The notes under the pieces: model-generated
What the model saw: only the letters and a program-made list of their open reading frames with translations
Databases searched by the model: none
What the model was told of the DNA's origin: nothing
In this document: piece after piece, positions 6,321 through 14,803 of the stretch
Layout of the letters: the number at the start of each line of letters is the position of its first letter
How positions within the stretch are numbered: position 1 is the first letter of the stretch
Origin: CANHCC01 sp040381555
GTDB taxonomy: Bacteria > Bacteroidota > Bacteroidia > J057 > RFSG01
Assembly (NCBI GenBank): GCA_040381555.1
Contig: JBEIHC010000069.1
Span: forward strand, 1-15,047
Direction of reading: 5' to 3'
DNA length: 15,047 nucleotides
Translations under genes and position numbers: made by a program

Positions 6321-7535
6321 ATGAAATATACGCATATACCGATTGCAAGAATTATGAAATCAGGACACTCCTTTATCCTGCTGCTTCTGTTGCTCACTCA
6401 AGGAATTTCCTCCTCGATAGCCGCTGATGGAGCCGCAATCTTTAAACAAAATTGTACTGCCTGTCACGCCATTGATAAACAGGTAGTTGGACCAGCTTTG
6501 AAAGATGTTCACAAAAGAAGAGATGAAGCTTGGATTTTGAAGTTCATCAAAAACTCAACAGCGGTAATCAACAGCGGGGATAAATACGCAGTGGATTTGT
6601 ACAATAAGTACAATAAAACCCAAATGCCTGCTTTTGACTACCTGCAGGACGAAGAAATCAAAGCCGTTATAGCTTATATAGTAGAAAAATCAGATGCTCC
6701 TGCCGAGGTGGCTGCTGCTCCTGCTGCTGGTGGGGCTGCCCCTGATGCAGGATCTACTGGAATCCCAACCGATACCTTATTTTGGGGATTAGCCGCCTTA
6801 ACGGGTGTACTTATCCTCATCATCTTCCTCTTGATTTTTATCACTACCCTGCTGGTTAATGCGCTCAAAGAAAAAGAAGCCAGAGAAAAAAATATCCCTG
6901 TTGAATCCCTCAAGCAATCTGTCAATTTACTCAAAAACAAATTCGTCGCCACAGCTATCCTGTTTGTTTTGGTTATTGCTGGCTTTAATTATACAGTCAA
7001 AACAGCTCGCGCCGTTGGGGTGCATCAAGGCTATGCCCCAACTCAACCTATTGCTTTCTCGCACCAATTACATGCAGGCACGAATCAAATTCAATGTCAA
7101 ACCTGCCATACTGGAGTTGAAAAAAGTAAAAGTGCCAATATTCCTTCTACCAACATCTGTATGAACTGTCACAGTTATGTAAAGAAAGAATCTCCAGAAA
7201 TTCAAAAGTTATACAAAGCCATGGAAACCGGAACTCCAGTTGAATGGGTTAGGATTCATAATCTTCCTGATTTTGTGTACTTCAACCACCAACAGCATGT
7301 GAAAGTCGGTGGTGTAGAATGTCAAGAGTGTCATGGACCTGTTGAGGAAATGGATGTCGTTTATCAATATAGCCCCCTCACTATGGGCTGGTGTATTGAT
7401 TGCCACCGTAAAAAAGAAGTAGATCTAAAAAAGAACGACTACTACCTCAAAATTCATGAAAAAATGAAAGGTACTGAAGAGGTCATTACAGTTGAAAAAC
7501 TCGGTGGTCTTGAATGTGCAAAATGTCACTATTAA
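6321..7535 (+). CDS. actA: ACIII subunit ActA: hexaheme cytochrome c with membrane helices
   Basis: ActA carries electrons from the iron-sulfur subunit toward the terminal acceptor on the periplasmic side. The 404-residue protein has a signal peptide (core about 18-33). A monoheme cytochrome c domain follows (CTACH at 45-49, likely axial Met102 in QMPAF), then an Ala/Pro/Gly-rich linker (126-146), two membrane helices (about 152-178 and 208-224), and a pentaheme domain with CxxCH at 259, 280, 334, 358 and 399. The last heme motif is one residue from the C-terminus. The pentaheme part is the canonical ActA; the N-terminal monoheme domain is an addition compared with the pentaheme ActA described for Rhodothermus. 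An internal ATG at 6354 (Met12) also leaves a good signal peptide. I kept 6321 because a -7-like box sits just before it, but either is possible. actB follows after 35 bp. Confidence 0.93.
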   Translation: MKYTHIPIARIMKSGHSFILLLLLLTQGISSSIAADGAAIFKQNCTACHAIDKQVVGPALKDVHKRRDEAWILKFIKNSTAVINSGDKYAVDLYNKYNKTQMPAFDYLQDEEIKAVIAYIVEKSDAPAEVAAAPAAGGAAPDAGSTGIPTDTLFWGLAALTGVLILIIFLLIFITTLLVNALKEKEAREKNIPVESLKQSVNLLKNKFVATAILFVLVIAGFNYTVKTARAVGVHQGYAPTQPIAFSHQLHAGTNQIQCQTCHTGVEKSKSANIPSTNICMNCHSYVKKESPEIQKLYKAMETGTPVEWVRIHNLPDFVYFNHQQHVKVGGVECQECHGPVEEMDVVYQYSPLTMGWCIDCHRKKEVDLKKNDYYLKIHEKMKGTEEVITVEKLGGLECAKCHY

Positions 7536-7570
7536 TCGTATCAGTTAAGAATTCATAGCATTCCATATAC

Positions 7571-10500
7571 ATGGCAGAGAATACAAAACAATACTGGCAG
7601 GGAATTGAGGTCCTCAATGAGGATCCGGAATTTCTGAAACACAGGCATAATGAGTTTGCTGAAGAGTTACCTTTGGAAGATGCTCTTTCGGAAGACACTG
7701 CCTCTTTGAAAAGCAATCGCCGCGATTTCTTGAAAATGTTCGGCTTTGGAATTTCTGCCGCAGCCCTGGCTGCCTGTAGAGATACTCCAGTTAAAAAGGC
7801 TATTCCGTTCTTAGTTAAACCTGAAACCATAACCCCAGGGGTAGCAAACTATTTTGCCTCTACCTGCTCCGGATGCTCCAGTGCTTGCGGTATCCTGGTC
7901 AAAGTACGAGATGGTCGACCTATCAAAATTGAAGGAAATGAACTTTCCTTTAATGGGGAAGGAACTTGTTCTGTGGGTCAAGCCACTGTATTAAGCCTTT
8001 ATGATAACTACCGTGCTCAAAGTCCTATGAAATCAGGACAAGTAACTACTTGGGCAGAGGCAGATGCTGCTATTTCCAAAGCAGTTGCTGAAGCAAAAGC
8101 AGGAGCAGGAAAGTTAAGAGTCCTAACTGGTACCGTTAATAGTCCCTCTACCCGCAAAGCGGTTCAAACGCTATTGGACGGAGCTAGTGATGGCAAATTG
8201 GTTCAGTATGACGCCGTTTCTCATTACGGAATGCTTGCCGCAAATCAGGCATCTTTCGGTAAATATGCCCTCCCTACTTACCAGTTTGATAAAGCTCAGG
8301 TTATTGCAGGTATCAACTGCGATTTCCTCGGTACTTGGATTTCTCCCGCTCAGTTTGCCAGACAATACGCTACCGGAAGAAAATTGGATGATACTAAATC
8401 AACCATGTCCAAGCATTATCAGGTTGAATCCCTGCTTTCATTGACAGGTTCAAATGCCGATGAAAGAGCCACCATACGCCCCGCTCAGGAAGGCGCTTTT
8501 GTGGTTGCGCTCTATAATGAAGTAGCCAAAAAAGCAGGCTCTACCGTTTATACCAATTCAGAAGATCCTACTCCAGGTAAAATGGCAGCCCGTATCGCTG
8601 CTGACCTTTGGAAACATAAAGGAAATAGCCTTGTTGTATGTGGTAGCAATAATACCAACATTCAATTAGTCGTAAATGCCATCAACCATCTGTTGGGTAA
8701 TTACGGAACTACTCTGAGCCTCGCCCGTACTTCTAATCAAAAATCGGGTAACGATGCCGAAATGGCTCAACTCCTTGCTGATATGAAGGCTGGTCAGGTG
8801 CATACGCTCATCTTATCCGGTGTGAATCCAGTCTATGATTATCCTGCAGGCAATGAATTCAAACAAGCGCTCAGTAAAGTAAAAAATACCATCAGCCTAA
8901 ATGATCGCCTAGATGAAACATCTGCTGCGGTTACTTGGCTTTGCCCAGACAATCATTTCCTTGAATCTTGGAATGATAATGAACCTCTTTCAGGTCATTT
9001 CACTCTGACACAACCGACGATTCCTGCTTTGTTTGATACCCGCCAGGCTATTGAATCTTATCTTACTTGGGGAGGCAGTCCTAAAGCAGCTTATGACTTC
9101 GTTCAGGAAAATTGGAAATCCTCTATCCTAGGAGTTACAGGCAACTGGAATCAATCTCTGCACGATGGCGTGTATGATAATTTCTCCGGTGGTGCTGAAC
9201 CTGCATTATCAGGTGATATGGCCTCTGCAATGGGTGCAGCTGCTGGTGCTGGTAAAAACTTAGGAGATCTCTCCGTAGTACTGTATGAAAAAGTAGCGAT
9301 TCGGGATGGCAGCATGGCCAACAATCCTTGGTTGCAAGAATTCCCAGATCCTATCTCTAAAACTTCTTGGGACAATTATGTTACTGTATCCAACAAGTTT
9401 GCGGAAGATAATAGTCTCAATCAGGGCGACTTGGCTGAAATCAAATCTGGTGCCTACTCCGTTACTTTACCTGTCTTAATTCAACCCGGTCAAGCTTATG
9501 GAACACTGGGTATTGCGGTAGGATATGGTAGAGCAGAAGGTGCAGGAAAAACCGCAGCAGGTGTTGGGCAAAATGCTTACCCACTCGCAAAAGCAAGTGC
9601 TGAAGGTGTAACCTATGCCTCAACTGCTACAATCACAAAAGTAGAAGGAGTGTATGCACTCGCACAAACTCAAATACACCATTACTATGAAGGTAGAAAT
9701 ATCGTAAAAGAAACTACCCTAGCAGAATGGCAAAAAGATAAAAAATCAGGTAATCCAGATGTAACTCTGATTACACCAGAAGGACAGAAAGCGCCTCATA
9801 CTATTACTTTATGGGACAATTATGATCATACCAAAGGACATCACTGGGGTATGGTCATTGATCTAAATGACTGTACAGGATGTGGAAGTTGCGTGGTTGC
9901 CTGTCAAGCTGAAAATAACATCGCCGTAGTTGGAAAACGCGAAGTCTTAGTGCGTCGTGAAATGCACTGGATGCGCATTGACCGCTACTATAGTTTCAAA
10001 GATGAAACGGGAGTGGAAATCAGCAAGGAAAAAGAAATGGGTAAAGTAAAAGACTTCGAAAATGTAGAAGTTATTTTCCAACCCATGCTTTGTCAGCATT
10101 GCGATAATGCCCCCTGTGAAACTGTTTGTCCAGTATTGGCAACCGTGCATAGTGCAGAAGGTCTGAACCAACAAGCTTATAACCGCTGCATTGGTACCCG
10201 CTATTGTGCGAATAACTGCCCATACAAAGTACGCCGCTTCAACTGGTTTGAATATGCAGGAAATGAGAAATTTGATTACACCATGTACAATTCTCTCAAC
10301 CGCATGGTTCTCAACCCGGATGTTACAGTAAGAAGTCGCGGAGTTATGGAGAAATGTTCTTTCTGTGTACAAAAAATACAGGAAGGAAAATTGGCCGCTA
10401 AGAAAGAAGGTACTGTATTGGCAGATGGAGCCATTAAAACAGCTTGTCAGAAAGTATGTCCTTCTAACGCAATTCATTTCGGAGATAAAAACGATCCTAA

Positions 10501-10621
10501 CAGCACCGTTTCTAAACTTCTTCAAGATGACCGTAATTTCCAGGTACTAGAAGAAGTTAAAACACTTCCAAATGTCAGCTACCTGACTAAAGTTCGCAAT
10601 ATTGATGCAGTTAATTCCTAA
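7571..10621 (+). CDS. actB: ACIII subunit ActB: molybdopterin-oxidoreductase-like and ferredoxin-like fusion
   Basis: ActB is the large periplasmic subunit that moves electrons from the quinol site through iron-sulfur clusters to the hemes. Residues 1-48 carry the family leader, with YWQG at 8-11. A twin-arginine signal follows (NRRDFLK, 49-55) and ends in a lipobox-like LAAC (Cys69), suggesting Tat export and lipid anchoring. Residues about 90-700 resemble a molybdopterin oxidoreductase domain, which in characterised ACIII has lost the Mo cofactor. Its N-terminal Cys set (99, 102, 106, 133) is present here. The C-terminal part binds clusters through CTGCGSC-x3-C (768-778), CQHCDNAPC-x3-C (841-853), CIGTRYC-x3-C (873-883) and CSFC with CQKVC (929-932, 959-963). 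Thr876 replaces a Cys, as expected for the [3Fe-4S] cluster. At 1016 residues the length is typical. actC follows after 21 bp. Confidence 0.95.
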   Translation: MAENTKQYWQGIEVLNEDPEFLKHRHNEFAEELPLEDALSEDTASLKSNRRDFLKMFGFGISAAALAACRDTPVKKAIPFLVKPETITPGVANYFASTCSGCSSACGILVKVRDGRPIKIEGNELSFNGEGTCSVGQATVLSLYDNYRAQSPMKSGQVTTWAEADAAISKAVAEAKAGAGKLRVLTGTVNSPSTRKAVQTLLDGASDGKLVQYDAVSHYGMLAANQASFGKYALPTYQFDKAQVIAGINCDFLGTWISPAQFARQYATGRKLDDTKSTMSKHYQVESLLSLTGSNADERATIRPAQEGAFVVALYNEVAKKAGSTVYTNSEDPTPGKMAARIAADLWKHKGNSLVVCGSNNTNIQLVVNAINHLLGNYGTTLSLARTSNQKSGNDAEMAQLLADMKAGQVHTLILSGVNPVYDYPAGNEFKQALSKVKNTISLNDRLDETSAAVTWLCPDNHFLESWNDNEPLSGHFTLTQPTIPALFDTRQAIESYLTWGGSPKAAYDFVQENWKSSILGVTGNWNQSLHDGVYDNFSGGAEPALSGDMASAMGAAAGAGKNLGDLSVVLYEKVAIRDGSMANNPWLQEFPDPISKTSWDNYVTVSNKFAEDNSLNQGDLAEIKSGAYSVTLPVLIQPGQAYGTLGIAVGYGRAEGAGKTAAGVGQNAYPLAKASAEGVTYASTATITKVEGVYALAQTQIHHYYEGRNIVKETTLAEWQKDKKSGNPDVTLITPEGQKAPHTITLWDNYDHTKGHHWGMVIDLNDCTGCGSCVVACQAENNIAVVGKREVLVRREMHWMRIDRYYSFKDETGVEISKEKEMGKVKDFENVEVIFQPMLCQHCDNAPCETVCPVLATVHSAEGLNQQAYNRCIGTRYCANNCPYKVRRFNWFEYAGNEKFDYTMYNSLNRMVLNPDVTVRSRGVMEKCSFCVQKIQEGKLAAKKEGTVLADGAIKTACQKVCPSNAIHFGDKNDPNSTVSKLLQDDRNFQVLEEVKTLPNVSYLTKVRNIDAVNS

Positions 10622-10642
10622 CCATAGATTTCCAGTAAACTA

Positions 10643-12100
10643 ATGATACAAGAATCAGCCGTCCGTCCGCCTCTTGTCTTGGGAGATAAAACATACTCCC
10701 AGATGACAGAAGACATTATGAAGCCCCTGGAGACCAAACCCAATCTCTTATGGTTGGCAGCTTTCTCCATCGCTGCTTTGGTAATGACTATGGGCTTTGC
10801 CCTTATTGGATACCTTTTTGTTGAAGGAACAGGAGTCTGGGGTTTGAATAAAACCGTAGGTTGGGCCTGGGATATCACCAACTTCGTATTTTGGGTGGGT
10901 ATCGGTCACGCCGGAACCCTCATCTCTGCAGTGTTGTTGTTGTTCCGCCAAAAATGGAGAACTTCTATCAACCGTGCTGCTGAAGCCATGACCATCTTCG
11001 CCGTTATGTGTGCAGGTATCTTCCCTGTAATTCACACCGGTCGTCCTTGGTTGGCCTTCTGGATGCTCCCACTTCCCAATGTGCATGGATCTCTTTGGGT
11101 AAACTTTAACTCCCCTCTACTTTGGGATGTGTTCGCCATTTCCACCTACCTGACCGTTTCTTTGGTATTCTGGTACATAGGTTTGATTCCTGATATCGCC
11201 ACAGTTCGTGATCGTGCTGAAGGTCTTCGGAAAACAATTTATGGAGCGCTTTCTTTCGGTTGGAATGGTTCAGCTAGAACATGGGCACGCTATGAAGTTG
11301 TCTGCTTAATTCTTGCAGGTCTCTCTACCCCACTCGTTCTTTCCGTACACACCATTGTAAGTTTTGACTTTGCTACCTCAGTGATTCCAGGATGGCACAC
11401 CACCATTTTCCCTCCTTACTTCGTTGCTGGTGCTATCTTCTCAGGTTTCGCCATGGTGCATACCCTGATGATTTTAACCCGTTCCATTTTTAAGTTGAAG
11501 GAATATGTAACCATTTACCATATTGAACTGATGAACATCGTTATCATCATCACCGGTTCTGTGGTAGGTCTGGCTTATGGCACCGAATTCTTTATCGCTT
11601 GGTACTCTGGTGTGGAATACGAACAGTACGCTTTCCTCAATCGTGCATTCGGTCCTTTCGCCTGGGCTTATTGGACGATGATTACCTGTAATGTTATTAC
11701 TCCTCAGCTCTTTTGGTTTAATGCCATTCGTAAAAGCGCAACAGCTACTTTCATCATTTCAATTTTTGTAAATATTGGAATGTGGTTCGAGCGTTTTGTA
11801 ATTATTGTTACTTCTTTACATAGAGATTACCTGCCATCATCTTGGGCAATGTATTCGCCTACATTTGTGGAAATTGGCATCTTTATCGGAACCTTCGGAT
11901 TATTCTTTACGCTCTTCTTATTGTTTGCCAAAACCCTTCCGGTTATTGCCTTACATGAGATTAAAACAGTATTGAAATCTTCTGGAGAAAAATACAGGCA
12001 GGCAGCTGCACACAGAGTAGAAAAAGGCTCAGCAGGAGAATCTCCTATAATGCCTGAAATTAGTTTGGCAAGAAACCCACAACAGGAAACAGAAATATGA
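10643..12100 (+). CDS. actC: ACIII subunit ActC: NrfD-like quinol-binding membrane protein
   Basis: ActC is the integral membrane subunit thought to hold the quinol oxidation site next to ActB. The 485 residues start with a cytoplasmic ETKPNLLW-type lead-in (30-37), then about ten hydrophobic helices, the first at about 36-60. Polar residues inside the membrane part that look functionally important are His89 (GIGHAGT), His131 (VIHTGRPW) and Asp162 (LLWDVFA). I infer a role in quinol binding or proton movement by analogy with NrfD/PsrC proteins. The tail after about 440 is hydrophilic. The stop overlaps the actD start by four bases (ATGA), indicating translational coupling. Nothing is truncated. 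The related subunit ActF lies at the end of the operon. Confidence 0.95.
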   Translation: MIQESAVRPPLVLGDKTYSQMTEDIMKPLETKPNLLWLAAFSIAALVMTMGFALIGYLFVEGTGVWGLNKTVGWAWDITNFVFWVGIGHAGTLISAVLLLFRQKWRTSINRAAEAMTIFAVMCAGIFPVIHTGRPWLAFWMLPLPNVHGSLWVNFNSPLLWDVFAISTYLTVSLVFWYIGLIPDIATVRDRAEGLRKTIYGALSFGWNGSARTWARYEVVCLILAGLSTPLVLSVHTIVSFDFATSVIPGWHTTIFPPYFVAGAIFSGFAMVHTLMILTRSIFKLKEYVTIYHIELMNIVIIITGSVVGLAYGTEFFIAWYSGVEYEQYAFLNRAFGPFAWAYWTMITCNVITPQLFWFNAIRKSATATFIISIFVNIGMWFERFVIIVTSLHRDYLPSSWAMYSPTFVEIGIFIGTFGLFFTLFLLFAKTLPVIALHEIKTVLKSSGEKYRQAAAHRVEKGSAGESPIMPEISLARNPQQETEI

Positions 12101-12618
12101 GCAAGAACTTTTTGCTGGGAGTTTATGATGACGAACAGCCCGTCTTAAATGCTGTCAACGAATTGCGTATTAAAGGAATCAGAGTGTACGATGTGTACTC
12201 CCCTTTCGCTATTCATGGAATGGATGATGCCTTAGGAATTAAGCGTACCCGTTTAACCATTGCTGCCTTTATCTATGGTGTAATTGGATGTACTCTAGCA
12301 TTGTCCATGATGATTTACATGAATGTTTTCGACTGGCCGATGAATATCGGGGGTAAACCTGCCTTCATGGGCCCTGACTTTATTCCGGTTACATTCGAAT
12401 TAACCGTTCTGATTACCGCTCTCGGAATGGTCGGCACTTTCTTATATGTTAGCCGTCTGGCTCCTGGTGTAGAAGGAGATCTAATTGATCCCAGAGTAAC
12501 CAACGACCGTTTTATCATTGCAGTTGAAATCAAAAATGAAGAGGTTCGCCGTAAAACGGAAGAAGTTCTGAAGTCTTATGGTTCATTAGAAATTCGCGAG
12601 CGCCTTACCGAGAAATAA
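12097..12618 (+). CDS. actD: ACIII subunit ActD (DUF3341-type membrane protein)
   Basis: ActD is a small membrane subunit of ACIII with a structural role; it carries no cofactor. The 173 residues contain an N-terminal soluble part with the family motif YDVYSPFAIHGMDDALGI (31-48). Two membrane helices follow (about 53-76 and 97-120), then a soluble C-terminal part (about 135-170) with a ferredoxin-like alternation of strand and helix, which is an inference from pattern only. The ATG overlaps the actC stop, and actE starts two bases after the actD stop, so the three genes are tightly coupled. Length and motif agree with ActD proteins from other Bacteroidota. Confidence 0.92.
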   Translation: MSKNFLLGVYDDEQPVLNAVNELRIKGIRVYDVYSPFAIHGMDDALGIKRTRLTIAAFIYGVIGCTLALSMMIYMNVFDWPMNIGGKPAFMGPDFIPVTFELTVLITALGMVGTFLYVSRLAPGVEGDLIDPRVTNDRFIIAVEIKNEEVRRKTEEVLKSYGSLEIRERLTEK

Positions 12619-12620
12619 GC

Positions 12621-13217
12621 ATGAAATTAACAGGAATAAATACCCTAAATCTATTGGTGACAGGAGGATTACTTACTTCCCTGTTCGGATTGGGAGCTTG
12701 TACCGGAGATAAAACTTCTCCCGGAATAGAATATGCCCCCGATATGTACCACTCTGTGCCGTACGACCCATTGTCCCAAATTGAGAAAAATCCGAATACC
12801 AAAGACGGTAAAAACCTCATCGAACCAGTGAAAAACACAATCGCCAGAGGACAAATGGATTTTATCTATCCCTATGCCAACACTCCGGAAGATTATGAAA
12901 GAGCAGGTCTTGAAGTAAAAATCCCTGCCGGTATCGATTCTTCTGAAGCTACTGTTGCAGAAGGAAAAGCAATTTACTTGCAATATTGTGCTGTCTGCCA
13001 TGGAGAAAATGGTATGGCGGATGGTCCTATCGTAGCAGCAGAAAAATTCCCTGCTCCCCCAGCCTACAATTCCGATCGATTGAAAAACCTTCCTGCCGGA
13101 AAAATGTATCATTCCATCACTTATGGTAAAAACTTAATGGGCTCTTATGCTTCTCAAGTTTCTCCTAAAGAAAGATGGAAAATTATCCGCTTTATTCAAA
13201 CCCTGCAAAAACAATAA
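12621..13217 (+). CDS. actE: ACIII subunit ActE: monoheme cytochrome c lipoprotein
   Basis: ActE is a periplasm-facing class I cytochrome c that works with ActA in handing electrons to the acceptor. The 198-residue precursor has a lipoprotein signal peptide ending in the lipobox LGAC (Cys27), so it should be anchored by a lipidated cysteine. A segment typical of ActE lies between (MYHSVPYDP and PYANTPEDYERA, about 42-95). The heme domain has CAVCH at 123-127 and a likely axial Met173 in NLMGSYASQV. The YGKNLMGSYA region is intact, so the heme should be six-coordinate. The ATG lies two bases after actD, and actF follows after 21 bp. Nothing is missing relative to the family. Confidence 0.94.
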   Translation: MKLTGINTLNLLVTGGLLTSLFGLGACTGDKTSPGIEYAPDMYHSVPYDPLSQIEKNPNTKDGKNLIEPVKNTIARGQMDFIYPYANTPEDYERAGLEVKIPAGIDSSEATVAEGKAIYLQYCAVCHGENGMADGPIVAAEKFPAPPAYNSDRLKNLPAGKMYHSITYGKNLMGSYASQVSPKERWKIIRFIQTLQKQ

Positions 13218-13238
13218 TAACAGGCTAAAAGATTTATC

Positions 13239-14732
13239 ATGGCACATCATCCTACAGAATTAAAAGTCGAAAACTTTACCTTCGACGATAAATTGAAAAA
13301 GTCCCTGATTACATTGATTGTAGTCGGGTTGCTGGTAGCCGGTCTGGGCGTATTTTTAGCCTGGAAAGGCGAAAGTGCTGGACACGATTCACATGGAGAT
13401 GCTCATTCCTCTACCCTTGAGCAAACTGTTCCCGCCGCCCTCACTGCCAAGCAGGAAGAAGGAAAAACAGAAGCAGGATCTGCTGTTGAAGGCCATGAAG
13501 GCGAAGAATCTCATGCAGATAGTACAACTGCACACAGCCCTGCCGCTGAAGGCGATGCCCATGCAGGTAGTGACCACGCTGAAGGTGCAGCTGCTCATGC
13601 AGATCATGCCGCACACGCAGAAGGGCATGATGCCGGACATCACGGTCCTATTTGGCTCAAAAGATTCTGGGCCAATATCCTCCTCAACAATTTCTACTTC
13701 ATTGGTATTGCTATTTTCGGTGTATTCTTCATAGCCGTTCAATATGTTGCCAATGCAGGATGGGCTGTAAGCCTTAAAAGAGTACCTGAATCTTTCGGTG
13801 CTTTCCTTCCCGTTGGATTTGTACTTATGCTCCTCCTAATTCCGGGTATGGGGCATATCTACCATTGGATGGCTGAGGGTGTGGCAGAAATCGGTCACCC
13901 CAATTATGATAAAATTATTGCGGGAAAATCCGGATATCTGAATATGCCCTTCTTCCTCGTTCGTTTGGTATTGATTTTCGGTATATGGATTCTCTTCTAC
14001 TCCGTTATGCGGAAGCTTTCCTTAAAAGAAGATGCAGAAGGAGGAACCAAATATTACTACAAAAGCATTCGTACCTCAGCTATATTTATTATTTGTTTTG
14101 CCTTCACACTCATGATGGCTGCTTGGGATTGGTTAATGTCCATTGATGTGCACTGGTTCAGTACCATCTATTGGGTGTATACCTTTGCAGGTCTCTTTGT
14201 ATCTGGATTTGTTGCAACTGTATTTTTCTTGATATTCTTACAAGGCAGAGGATTGATGCAACATGTAAACCCAAGCCATTTCCATGACTTAGGCAAATTC
14301 ATCTTCGGATTCTCCATCTTCTGGACTTACATTTGGGTATCTCAGTTCCTGTTAATTTGGTATGCCAACATTCCAGAGGAAACTCTTTACTATGTTCCCC
14401 GCTTCTTAGGTCATTACAAAGTATTGTTCTTTGTGAATTTGTTCATCAACTTCTTATTCCCCTTCTTGTACCTCATGACAAGAAATGCCAAAAGAGGAGC
14501 TAATTCTCTATCCACTATCGTATTGGTTTTGGCAATAGGTCACTGGTTAGATTTATATCTGATGATTATGCCCGGAGTTGTGGGCGATAATAATGGCTTC
14601 TTGATGGAAATAGGATTCTTTATTACCTATTTGGGCATCTTTGGATATGTGGTATTCAATGCTCTGAGCAAAGCGCCTTTGGTTGCCAAAAACCATCCTA
14701 TGTTGGATGAGAGTTTGCACCATCATATTTAA
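13239..14732 (+). CDS. actF: ACIII subunit ActF: NrfD-like membrane protein with His-rich insert
   Basis: ActF is the second NrfD-like subunit, homologous to ActC, and is proposed to take part in proton movement or complex stability. The 497 residues include a first helix at about 22-42 and then a low-complexity insert (44-136) rich in Ala, His, Asp, Glu and Gly with 14 histidines. About nine more helices follow from about 151 onward. Core motifs include the WDWLMSIDVHWFSTIYWVY region (296-314, written here as seen), HDLGKFIFGFSIFW (349-362) and the ANIPEETLYY loop (376-385). The C-terminus is His-rich (HHHI). The insert makes the protein longer than the roughly 400-residue core implied by the helices. 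It is the last gene of the operon; a terminator follows 24 bp after the stop. Confidence 0.93.
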   Translation: MAHHPTELKVENFTFDDKLKKSLITLIVVGLLVAGLGVFLAWKGESAGHDSHGDAHSSTLEQTVPAALTAKQEEGKTEAGSAVEGHEGEESHADSTTAHSPAAEGDAHAGSDHAEGAAAHADHAAHAEGHDAGHHGPIWLKRFWANILLNNFYFIGIAIFGVFFIAVQYVANAGWAVSLKRVPESFGAFLPVGFVLMLLLIPGMGHIYHWMAEGVAEIGHPNYDKIIAGKSGYLNMPFFLVRLVLIFGIWILFYSVMRKLSLKEDAEGGTKYYYKSIRTSAIFIICFAFTLMMAAWDWLMSIDVHWFSTIYWVYTFAGLFVSGFVATVFFLIFLQGRGLMQHVNPSHFHDLGKFIFGFSIFWTYIWVSQFLLIWYANIPEETLYYVPRFLGHYKVLFFVNLFINFLFPFLYLMTRNAKRGANSLSTIVLVLAIGHWLDLYLMIMPGVVGDNNGFLMEIGFFITYLGIFGYVVFNALSKAPLVAKNHPMLDESLHHHI

Positions 14733-14756
14733 GAGTAAATAATTGGACTTAAAGAA

Positions 14757-14786
14757 AATCCCTGGGTGCAAGCCTGGGGATTTTTT
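14757..14786 (+). terminator. Intrinsic terminator of the act operon
   Basis: An 11-bp stem (14757-14767 with 14772-14782) closes on a GCAA tetraloop (14768-14771). It contains T-G wobbles but no bulge, and is followed by a run of six T (14781-14786). Two more A-T pairs can extend the base of the stem. It begins 24 bp after the actF stop. The stem, GNRA loop and T-run make this a strong rho-independent terminator, ending the operon before the repeat array. Confidence 0.9.
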
Positions 14787-14803
14787 GTTACATCCTACCT
14801 CGG

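Noticed and set aside
6079..6324. Plus-strand 81-codon frame whose stop overlaps the actA start (ATGA)
   Set aside because: No recognisable domain, irregular composition, and it fills a divergent promoter region. The overlap alone is not enough to support a gene.
9947..10525. 192-codon minus-strand frame inside actB
   Set aside because: It lies antisense to the highly conserved iron-sulfur domain of actB and has no family resemblance; it is a by-product of codon use.
12669..13112. 147-codon minus-strand frame over actE
   Set aside because: Antisense to a well-defined cytochrome gene and with no recognisable motif.
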